Of a stretch of DNA of 64,000 nt, positions 47,884 to 59,800 are shown one piece after another. Position numbers and translations under genes: made by a program. The notes under the pieces were generated by a model. The model was given only the letters and a program-made list of their open reading frames with translations, did not search any database and had not been told where the DNA came from. The stretch is from Diadema setosum (Eukaryota; Echinodermata; Echinoidea; Diadematoida; Diadematidae). Within the stretch, counting starts at the first letter, position 1. Each line of letters begins with the position of its first letter. Location: assembly GCA_033980235.1 (NCBI GenBank), contig CM067069.1:13528828-13592827 (forward strand). The letters are read 5' to 3'.

Positions 47884-50800
47884 CTGTGCAGGTGGGAGAA
47901 AATCAAATAAACACTGAGGTTAAAGGCATTATTTATGTGATTATGTGATAACTCAAACATTATTCAAATCACTGCTCCCAATGGTAAACAATACCTTTAG
48001 CACCCTAGGGACCAACCAACATGAAATTCTACTGACTTTGCACGTAAGCATGCCACTGATGGGAACCGAATGTCAACGGGTGGCAGGTTGTTAACACGTA
48101 TTTTGATTCTCATTCAGGTGCAAAACAAAAAATACAGCTGTTGCAGATTTGTTACAATGCCATGTAGCCTGAATCCATGTACCTCGCTTGGGCAGTATCA
48201 CAAAGAGACATGATTTCTTATCATGTTGCTTAGCATGATTCTATGTGCATCGCTTGGACGAAATTTCATTCAATCTGTTATACCATATGCTCGAGAAACA
48301 CCGACATCTACAAGTTGTTACGTCCTAACGACTTTCAAACTCAAGAACACACTCATAGCAGGGAATTACCCTCACAACATTTAACAATCATCAACAGGGT
48401 TTGAATTCAAACATATTTTTAATGACATTCATCAATGACCTCTGAATTTATGATCCGAAATGTGATCACTCTGTGTACACAATCGCATGCCAATTTTTTG
48501 GAGACGCCCAACAAGTTTTTGTTCCATTTTCCTTCTTTTTTTTTTCTGCAGCCAGAGAAATGGGCGAATGGATGGATAGCCATTTATTTTATGAAAGATC
48601 CATTCTTCTCCATAATTCTTAAGTCTGAGATCATAAAATAAATCTGAAATTGTGAGTATTTTTGTAGTTTTTCTAAAACTTTTTTTTTCTCATGCAGTGC
48701 CATTGGGCATATCTTAGAGGTCCATTGTAATTCCTTAGAAACCCTCTGCACACACTTCACTTTCAACTCTGGTAACTTTAGAAAGGATGATGCTACTGCA
48801 TCTTTAGTTGGGATCAGTCATGAATAGAATGTGCTTAATCTGATAATCACTTCATTATGGTATAGCTACAGAATGTGCTTAATGAGCTTAATCAGATAAC
48901 CCCCTCATTATGGTTGCTACAGATTCTTACATTCTGCTTTCTGTCCCAGTCATTGCACAGAGCACTGCTGGGTAAGATTAAGCATTTGAATAGACCCCTC
49001 AATTTCACAGCCTCCTATCTCAGTAAACACTTTTCCAGAGGGTGTACTTTCTTTCCCTTATTTAGATGGGTTATAGGAAAGTCCACTTCTATTGAGTTCT
49101 GTGTCATTTAAAAGCACAGAGTCTGCTCCGTCAGAATCTGCCCCTGACTAAAAATTTTTGCCTGGCGACCTTTTTTGTTGTGGTGGTTTTGTGTTGCAAG
49201 GTCACCTATCAATATGGAAAAAACAGGAGAATGAGAACTAACCTGGAAGATCTTGGCGTCCCTCATCAACTTCTCAACTGGATACTCGCTATTGAATCCG
49301 TTTCCGCCGAATATCTGCACCGCATCGGCAGCGTTCTTGTTGGCAATGTCGGCGGCGTAGCACTTGGCCAGCGAGGCGTAGTAGGTGTTCCTCCGTCCCT
49401 GGTCGATCTCCCACGCAGAGCGCTGGGTCAGAAGCCGTGCGGCCTCCACACCGATGGCCATGTCTGCCAGCATGAAAGCCACTGCCTGGTGCTGTTTTCA
49501 TGAGACGGGAGAAAAGAACAAGTTTGGATGTCTAGTACGCACGACAGGGAGATACTGTAAAAGTGGAAGTTTTTGCAGTGTGGATGTTTTTGTGAATTTT
49601 GGCGGAATGTAAAACTTGCACAAAATTAACTTGAGTTAATTGTTTGCTTGTTACTTTGGCGCACTCTACAATGCACAAGGGTACCATGTTCCATGTTCAA
49701 AAGGTCCAGGAAATTGATATCTTTATGTGAAATATCATATGTAATACTATTTTGTATCTTTAATCTCAAAGTAGGTATATTGCAGAGGTACAACCATTAT
49801 GTAATTTGTCGATTTTTTTTAATTCACTAGTCCTGTAGAGTGAGTGACTTTGCAGTCATAATGCGGAGCAGTTACCTTTTATTGTAGTATGTACTCCCAT
49901 AGCCTGTGAACGTAATGACAGCCACGAGCTGCTTGAAGCACTTACTCAATTGTCATGACCATCCACCCACAAAATTAAGGACATGTAATGATGTAAAATA
50001 TACATACACATGGACACTGTTTCTACACTGATGAGTGTTGTTGTCGAAGTTTCTATCAAACAAAAATGCTCCAACTCACCTGAGCGATGTGTCTACCAAA
50101 GGTCTTCCTCTCTAGGGAGTACTTGGTGGCCTCATCCAAGGCCCTTCTGGCCAGACCCACTGCACCTGCTGCAACCTGGGTGTGAGGATTACACACACAT
50201 TGAAAAATATGGGTGCTTTGAAATGGTCCGAATTCTGTCAGCTTGAGCAGTATTTCTGCTGCTTGTTTTAGTTCTTAAAGCAATTGGCATTGCAACATAC
50301 GTTTAGTAACACCAATGACTCTACAAATTCTGGCAAAATGCACAAAGAAAAAGGTGTGTGTTACATGATTTGCAGTGAGTAAATTGAAAATAAAAAGGGA
50401 GAGAACATGGTCAATGCCCTTCCCTTTGAAATATGTGTACAAGTAAGAACATGAAAGGCTCTTTTTTAACCTGTTTAGGACGGTTTGATTTTGCTACAAC
50501 ACACATTTCCCATAGACACCTGCCCGAGTATACTCGGGACTCGTCCTCAACGGGTTAAATGGTTTAAAATTTTGAGATTTGAAAGCCAACTGTATTGTTA
50601 TTCATTACCAAAGATTTGATTTGTTTTAGATGATTAAAGTCAATTTAAATTATGGACTGCTTTTATTTCAGTTTTCCAAATATCAGTTTTGCAAAAGTTT
50701 TGCAAATCAGAAGCCTCAATACAACTGGACAGTGGCAAACTACAATCATAACTCCAAGACAAAAGATATTCCAACCTGCAACAAATTGCAGGTTGTTTCG

Positions 50801-53800
50801 TAGACTGATGTAAATTCTTCTCATTCATGCATATGAGGTACAAGATCGATAATTATAAATATTTGAATAAACAAAAAAACTGGAAATAAACTCACTTTTT
50901 GGGACATTTCACTTATTATCAACTGGCTTTTTCTGGCGAATGACACTTCCGTTGATGGAACGACCCTTAATAGTGCAAGATTGTGCCGTTGAGATACATT
51001 GCAACGAGATGGCCAAACATCACAACAAGTGAGTTCATTTCCATTTTTAAAATCAAAATAATCATTGATCTTAAACTTTGTGTAAGTTTCTCACAACAAG
51101 CATCGATTGTAAGTTTTCCAAACGTTTGGCTGTTTACCCCCAGATTTCAGTGCATGCCAACTTGCAGGCACATTTCAGTTCGTCACTACTACCACTTACT
51201 GGTGGTCTTGTCTTGTCAAAGGCTCCCATGGCAATCTTGAAACCTTGCCCCTCCCCAAGAAGGACATTCTCTTTGGGCACGACGACATCTTCAAATATGA
51301 CTGCTCTTGTATCAGATGCTCTTTGGCCCATGTTCCACTCCTGAAAGACAAACAAAATATATAGATATGTCATTAATAGAAATAAGAGACTGCATTTCTA
51401 TCCTGCCCCCTTATTGCACGTAGTCTTTAAAACAAAAGTCATCAGAATCTTTGTTATTTCTTAGCTGTACATTGCAACATGATACGTCACAAGAAGCAGG
51501 AGAACATTAAACAAAAAACATTTTTATCGATATCAGAAGACAAGATAACTATTGCCCAGCAATAATGCAAATAAATCAAGTCATATTTTTATCCCTCCAA
51601 TCTTGATATTCATGTTGACATAGTGTGCAGCTGGAGTACAAGAATAGAACCAGCCAGATAAGAGGACAAACTGCTTGACAGACAGACAGACAGACAGACA
51701 GACAGAGAGACAAAAGGAAACACAGGAGAGAGGGGGAGGGAGAGAAGTGAATCATAACTTATGGAATTTCAATGGCTGCAATCGAGCGCTCAAAAGTGAA
51801 CCAGACTGCATCAAACCGAATCGTACCATACATTACCATGCCAGATTGGGAGAGTTTGAGTGCTCTTTGGGGATTGCGCACCTCACAAGTTATTTTTGGA
51901 TTAGAGTCAGAGGGGTCACACATTTTGTACCAACAGGGTCATGCGCCTGGTACGCTCATGCCAGATGCAGATGTCCTTATAAAGAGAATCAAATCTTTGT
52001 ATTCTGACATCGTACCTGTTACATGCATTTTTCTCAGAGCTGCCAACTTTTGTAAAAGCCTTTCAGTACTATGATGGCTGAAAATCAGTAATTTGCACCT
52101 TTTTTGAGTGAAAATCAGTAATCCTTAACAGTGCTATAGAATTTATCACAGACAATGATTTCTAAAATCAGTAATTTGCTTGTAACCTTCAGTATTCTTG
52201 TCCAATTTCAGTAGAAATTACTGAAAATCAGTACTAGTTGGCAGCTCTGTTTTCTCATACCAACCTCTGGTACGGTATGCCTTTGGACCACCTTGTGTTC
52301 AAGCGCTCTCTGGCATGGCATGGTACAGTACGGTATGTTGTTTGAGCACATCATAAAGTGGTCCATATTTGGCATGGTTCGGTATGGTACACTTTGGGAG
52401 TGTACGAGTGAACCCTGTGCGTGACATCCACACCATACTATCTTAGAACTAGCGATAATGAACTACGTGGAGTGCATGCAAATGTGCTACATTGCCAAAC
52501 GAGACCTAGTCTTGAACCGCAACTTTATTGCTTGCTACAAAGCAAACTGTACTGGAGAAATGCCAAAACCTGAGTTTATTTGGGTGGTTGCAAGCTTTTG
52601 ATTCTGCCCTTAAAGGGAAGGTAAACCCAAAGAGCAATGTGGATTGAGTGAAAGCAGCAACATTAGTAGAACGCATCAGTGAAAGTTTGAGGAAAATCGG
52701 ACAATCGATGCAAAAGTTATGAATTTTTAAAGTTTTGGTAATGGAACCGCTGGATGAGGAGACTACTAGAGGATACGACGTATGAGTGGACAACAATACA
52801 AAGAAAATATAAAGGAAATTCAACAAAAATTCAGTTTTCTAGAATTATGAAAGAGCAATGGACCAACCGCTTTCAGAAAGCAGGGGGAATAATTGCTACC
52901 CTTAGCATATGTCAATATCAAGTTGATGGAATTTGTAATTTTCATGGAAAATTGATTTTTGTAGAATTTTCTTTATATTTTCTTGGTATTGTTGTCCACT
53001 CATACGTCATAACCTCTAGTAGTCTCCTCATCCAGCGGTTCCAACACCAAAACTTTAAAAATTCATAACTTTTGCATCGATTGTCCGATTTTCTTCAAAC
53101 TTTCACTGATGTGTTCTACTAATGTTGCTGCTTTCACTCAATCCACATTGCTCTTGGGGTTTATCTTCCCTTTAAATAGAATACATACTCACCTTCCTCC
53201 CCACAGAGAGTCCAGGCGCGTCTCTGTCCACGATGAATCCAGTGAAAGCACTGTTGGCAGGAGCCTTGGGGTCTGGATTCGTGCGGGCAAGGACAAAGTA
53301 CCATCGGGCGTGGCCACCATTAGTGATCCACATCTTGCTACCGTTCAGAATGTACTCGTCGCCTTTGCGCACGGCTTTGGTCTGGACTCCCGCCACGTCT
53401 GAGCCAGCGCCTGGTTCTGTGACACAATAAGCCTGTGGAGAGATAACAGAAAACTCGGCTATTTAACCCGTTGAAGATGAGTCACGAATATACTCGGGCA
53501 GGTGTCTATGGGGAATGCCTGTTGTAGCAAAATCAGCCCGACTTCAACGGGTTAATATGAAATGAATACGCAGGATGCTGATGGCATGTCATGTATCATA
53601 CTGTAAGAGCCTCAGAACTCCAACCACAAGGCAAAATACATAGGGACTAGCAATCTACAGCCACACACCCATACTAAAATCACATTTACTACATCTAGGT
53701 AGCTCATCCAGACATGAATTTTCATTCTTCTTCAATTGTTCTCTGTGCGTTGAGGACATCATGACTTCCTCAAATTTGCATTATTTGTTTGCTACCAGAA

Positions 53801-56800
53801 TCACTTTGTTATGAAAGTACAAAATTCAAGGATTCATAACGATCATATATCAGCTTCAATTCTGATAACATCTCCACTTTTCCTTTTTGTTTGATTTCAT
53901 TCTATTCATAAATTCATGTGTCTTGGAATTGTTGCCACGATATAGTTCTGCAAAGCAGAGTTCCTATTTTAAAACTGAATTAACACAACAATTTGAAATT
54001 TGAGCACGTTGCAAGCTCTGAATGTGAGAATATTGCAAAAATTGTACGTGCGCGAAGTGCCCATCACGAGAATGGAGTGTACATCATGAGCACATAAAAT
54101 TGTAGCGTGAAATATTTAGTAACGTCTAAATGCACTGCTTACGTCAGAGGTTCTTTCTAGTGTTTTGCGTACAAATTTTTTTATTTAGAGCATGTCACCA
54201 ATTCTTGAGAATGTTGCATAGCATGTTGCTGGCTTTTGAGGATGTTGCACAAGAATTTGAGCATGTTGCAGTGATATGCTCAAACCCCTTGTGGACCACC
54301 CTGCTAACTGTCAAATACTGTATATGCTGTTATTTTTGCGTACAGATACTTTCGCGAATGAGGAGGTCGTGGACATTTTTACGAGATGTTGTTTTCGCGA
54401 CTTGACACAGCAGCCTTCATAAGCGCACTACTACCTTAGCATATGGTGACATTTTCATGTGCTGTTCAATTTGCGGTCTAACTGTGATTCGCGGAATTCG
54501 CAAAAATTAAACCCTCGCGAAAATAACAGCTTATACAGTATGGCCTATGTAGAATGTCAGAGCAATACTTACACAGACGATAGGTTCATTCACCAGCATT
54601 CCCAAATATTTCTGCTTCTGCTCTGGAGTGCCTGCCAAAATCACTGGAGCTGACTACAATGGAGAGGAAAAGAAAAGGAGGGGGATGGAGCAAAATAATA
54701 ATCAAAATAAAGGATTACTTCATTCAGACAATGAAAAATAATGTCTCCAGCATCTACCAAGGCAAAGGCATAAAAAGGTCTGTTCATGCGTATCGGTACT
54801 GGTTTCCCCATCAGACATTGAAAGCGACGTTTTGTTCCATGTCTGAAATGGACCCGAGACTACCTCACAGACAGCCTTTTTGAAAAATTCCCACACAGTT
54901 GTTTGGCACTAACAATTATGAGTGCAGTGAAGCAAATCTAGGTGCATCTATGCAGAGGCCATTTTGAGATCTCCTATTAATGTAATTGCTGTTCATTAAA
55001 GGTACTAGCCCACATTTGCAAACCCACGAAAATAAAAACTGCATAAAACAGGTCCAATATGACTTCAAGTACTAGTTATAACAGTAACATACCTCACCTG
55101 TTGCTGTTTGTCTATACCATTCGATAAAAGAGAGAAAATCATCGTTTTAAAATCAATTTTCAAACCGGGTCAACCCGACCCAAAATCGAATTACGAGCGC
55201 GGGCTAGCTACGTACTAACTGCGACCAGCCCCAACGTGCAGCGTTGGGGCTGTGCCGTTTTCGCATTCAGATTGAGGAGTTGTACAAAACGGGTGCCGTT
55301 TCGGCGCTATATTTCCTTAATTTTTCAACAAAAACTACTAGGAATACTTACATGGGTCGATTAAACCTAAATGATTAACTTCGGCGACTGTTTGATGCAT
55401 TTCATTGCTTATGATGCAGAAAATGTTGTCTTATAACACGAATATCTTCAGCTCACCGATGCTCACTGAAACTCACAATCACTTGCACAGGCGCACAGCG
55501 TGCATGCAGTGCAGTGCATTGAGAGCATGCGTAATGCGTACTAATTGATATAGCAGCAAGTCTCTCCACTGTTGCACTAGGGCAGGCCGCTTATTACTCC
55601 TAAAAAAATGTCGAAAATTTTGCAGTTTCTAGATAAATGGGTGAGAAAAACCAAGTCGAAAAGGTAATGTATTGATTGTCACTGTGTTTATGATAGAAAT
55701 TTAGCCGTGCTTTATTTGTGAAGTCGCCGTGAGTGGCAGTGATTTTTGCTCCCGCTCAGCTGCGAGGTAGCCCCCAGGACCGCGCCTTGCAGCGCGGTCT
55801 CCGGGGCTAGCTACTAGTACGTACATGTAACTTACACATGTATCGCATGCAAGTAGTACGTACGTGGACCGGAGCTAGCGAGCAATACGCATGCATACGG
55901 TGCATTTTCATTTATTTTTATGAAAGTAATGGACTAATTGGAACGAAATTTTGCACAGGTGTTACTGCAATCATACCCAAACTCCATGCTAACTATGAGA
56001 CCAATTGCTGCAAGTTAACAAATGTGGGCTAGTACCTTTAAAGTTACCTCAAGCAATGAAATTGGTGGAACTTGTCCATCAGCCCTTGAATAAAATGTTC
56101 ATGGATAGCCATTAGTGAGCAAAGCTCTGCTGGTTGCTAATTATTTTTCCCTGCCAACACTGGGAGCAGATTTGATAACCCAAAGGCATAAAATAAGAAA
56201 ACTAAGCAAAACGTCCCACAATGGAGCTTGCCTCAAAGAACTGGTAACTTGATTACATAGATGTTTCAGTTGCTGAATGACTCACTTGCTTCATTTCTCT
56301 TGCAATTATTACAGCAAGGGGTCCTTGAACTAAGGCTACCAGGTAGACAGGGAACCAGACAATGAGTCAACATGCTAAAAAGGTTTAGTAAAAAGATAAG
56401 CACAAAATCAGCACCACCTTGGTGCCTGTAATTTTTTTTGGGGGGGAATATATTTACAACAGTTGACCCTTTTTAAACACTAGTGAGCAAAGTTTACCTG
56501 ATGAGAGATTACAGGATATTTGATATATTCTTTATCTATGTTCAATGTCAAAATATGAAATAGCACAACAGGCGTCACTTCTGAACATGCACATCCATTT
56601 AGATACTTTTCTTCCTCCCACAATCAATCTTTAAGCTATGATTGAAAGTCACTCCTAAATTAAATGGAGAATATGATTGTCTACTTATTTCTAACCTTCC
56701 TCCCGAAGTTCATTCCCACTTTCAACAGTTTAAATTAGGTCACAAATGAAAAATGCCAGTTTTAGACAAAGATCATTGACCACTGACCTTGAAGGATTTT

Positions 56801-59800
56801 GCCAAAAACCTATACCTATACACACTATACCTCTTGCAGCATACAGTATACGCCAAATATTCCGCGAGGTTTTTATTTTCGCGAATTTCTAGAGTTAGGT
56901 GCTATTCGTGAAATTAAAGACACGCAAAAATAATGACTCTGATCCTGATGTGGATGTGACATACGCACATACATTTCTCCGTTCAGTACAGGACTCCACA
57001 ATCCCGAATTTAACCACTTGCGAAATCGTTGGGAATTCCCGATTTGCGAAAAGTTAGACTAGCAAAAAATATGGCGTATACAGTACCTTACTCAGGTACC
57101 AATAAAATCCAGTTACAATCTCTTTTTAAAAAAACAAAACAAAACAATACAAAATCTTGCAGCAAAATGCAACATCCGGAACTGACAGACAGAAAACCAG
57201 GCAACATAAAACTTCTGAAACCTTCAGGAAGAGAGGCAAAGAGAAGAGTTAGGAATGCCTCAGTATCTTCCCGTAGAAGGAAGCAAAGAAGGTGAACTTA
57301 CTCCCAGAGAGCAGGCTTCAATGGCCGTCTGGATACCGGTGCAGCCGTAGGCCAACTCCTCAGTGATCACGCATGTGTCCAGGATGCCAAGACCAAGGCC
57401 GCCTGCCAAACAATACAGGGATTCATACACACTTCCTTTTTACCAGTAATATCTTTCTTCTTTTTCATTTTTTATTTTATTTTTTGTACACAAGAACTCA
57501 AACTCAAAATCCAACTGCAATGTGGGTGTCACTACTCCACCAAAATTACACCTAATATATGACTTTGAAAATGTGACTGATCTATTAAAGGTTAGCATCA
57601 CATGTATATTGCAAGAAACACTTTCACAAGATTTGCTCAATTAGAGGAAGAATACAGCTAATAGTAAAGTGCCACGTCATTTCTTCCAGTATCTCAGATT
57701 TTTCTTTTAATATATTTCCTGCATTCATCAGAACCATGATGTAGAAAAGTTGTTAATCTCCTCACAAGTGCAAGACACATTATGACTTGTGCTCTCATGG
57801 AAAATCTACAGTAAAAAAATAAAAAAAATCCATAGTATCCTGCACTTGTCACATTACTTGGTTATCTAGAGGAAAAAGGCATGCAGGCAAAATTGATGGT
57901 CAAATCCTTGAATGTCAAGTTTTGATATGAAAAGAAACATTATATTCATATTCATGCAATATTACCAACTTTTCATTGAGGGTTAAGGAGAAACCCAAGA
58001 TGTACAAAGCAGAAGAGACAATTTTAAGTGAAAATCAACCATAGTGCCAAGTTGATTTCATCAATAAAGTTAAACTAAATAAACAGAAACAGCCATGGCA
58101 TTTTCTTAAAAAAATTGATCCATGATGAAATTAGTAAATTTTTAGCTTTCACACGCTTTCTCAGATTACTGGCATTGACAATAGTTACAGTGCAAATCAA
58201 ACAGTTCTCCCCTTTCATTGCAAACACATCTTCACTCAGTTACCAAGGAAATAGGGTTAATCATAGAAAAAGATTTTAGGAACATACTCTACACTCCAAA
58301 TTGCTCCATTTGTAACTTGATTCAAATATCAATGATGACCTATTGTACAAATAATGCTCCATTAAATCTATGCAAAGATTTTTTTTTCTTTCATGTACAA
58401 TACCAATGCAAGAGCGGTGGGGCTTTGCATTTTCTAATTTGCTTTGTGATTGTAACCGATGCCTTTGTTTATGGAGAAACAAGACAGTTTCTAAGCAGTT
58501 AAATTTTCATGTACGTATCATAATTTTTCCTCAATTAGATTAATATAAATGTTCAAAATTGTTTTGGCTGTTCTGTTCAACTTTTCCTTTTGCATGCACC
58601 TCAAACATGAGTTTCTCTGTAGTGCCCCCCCCCCTACACACACACACATTTTAGTCTGACCATGTAAATTATGAAAGAGAAATGGTAAGTACCTATTTCA
58701 TGAGGGATGTGTGTGTTCATCAGGCCAAGCTCCCATGCTTTTTTGATTAGATCCCATGGATACTGCAAGAGAAGATTATAAAAGAAACCCCACACAATAA
58801 CCAGGTGTAGACATGCTGTGCAGATTCTATTTGCTGGAAAGTGTGTGGCAGGGAGCTCCTCCGAAATTATGTGCATTATGCAGGGATGCCAACCTCTTAA
58901 ACAACATTGCAGTATGTTATTCTGAGGCCCGAATAGGCATATATTTATGGTGGAAAAACAGTGTATTTTTTAATCTTTCCTGCAAAAGGCATGTGTAGAA
59001 CTGATGATAAAATTTGGGATAAATTGTATTTTCCATGAAACCTGCAGTATTTTTGGCAATACACAGTACAAAATACTGCAAAAAGTAGCAGTTGGCATCT
59101 GTGCATTATGTAGTCTTGTGCATGCATTGATCTGCAAAAGGATATTATGTGAGTGAGAATGGCTGCAATGATAACAAAGAATCTTTTTGTTACCTTCTTT
59201 GACAAGAAGCAGAACTTTCTCCTATCTCACTGTACTTTTTTTATGAGAATATACAGTACATGGCCACTTCCTCTATGCCATCAGGTCCTGAAGAAATGTT
59301 GCTGCACATAATATCATCTTATCAATAATAAATTGGTATTTTTGAAATTTAATTATTTAATAACATCATTATCATATACCAGAAAGATTAGCTGAAACTG
59401 GTAACAGTAGTTGAATCTGATCAAAATCTCATAGAAATATTCATAAATGCACCGACTTGAGAGAAAACAGAACTTTAATCATCTAAAATTAGTTACACAT
59501 CTAGCAACTAAGAAACTTTTGAAAATTCTGCAACTGGCACAAGCAATATCACCAACAAAGGGGTTCAATAAAAGAGAGTCTCTTACTCCACCTCATAATG
59601 GAACGCTAAAATTGAATTCCAGTAATATTATGATTAAAAAAAAAAATGGAAACAAACAACAGAAGTATGTCACGTGGTTTAAGGGCCTTGATGGGACAAG
59701 TACTACCCAGTATGAATCATTCAATCAATCATTTAATTGCTTATTACTTAAGATATGGAATGCTACAGTACACCCGACCCTGTATCCCCACCCCAACTTA

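Larger units (their letters stand above)
51341..53192 (-). other. ACADM intron 7
   Basis: Contains a (GACA)n run (51678-51708), an element with AGAGCTGCCAAC inverted ends (52036-52252) lying between stretches rich in GTACC/GGTATGG words, and the TTAA element 52614-53171. No coding signal. Confidence 0.6.
53433..54572 (-). other. ACADM intron 6
   Basis: Contains the mini-element at 53463-53555 and the TACTGTATA MITE at 54316-54540. No gene. Confidence 0.6.
54654..57301 (-). other. ACADM intron 5
   Basis: Dominated by a TTAA element (55000-56037) with a nested hairpin-ended element (55216-55815) and a TACAGTATACGCC-ended MITE (56842-57085). No coding signal. Confidence 0.65.

Noticed and set aside
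49289..49501. A second minus-strand frame over ACADM exon 10
   Set aside because: It is out of frame with the conserved protein, a shadow of the real exon.
54650..54653. CAG acceptor 4 bases inside ACADM exon 6
   Set aside because: Its use breaks the frame; only TTGTAG|TCAGC restores the conserved SAPVILAG reading.
55226..55815. Helitron, because the right end shows a hairpin followed by CTAG
   Set aside because: Copy 1 ends CTAC, no A-T host site is evident, and copy 1 has a 9-bp flanking duplication, which Helitrons do not make.
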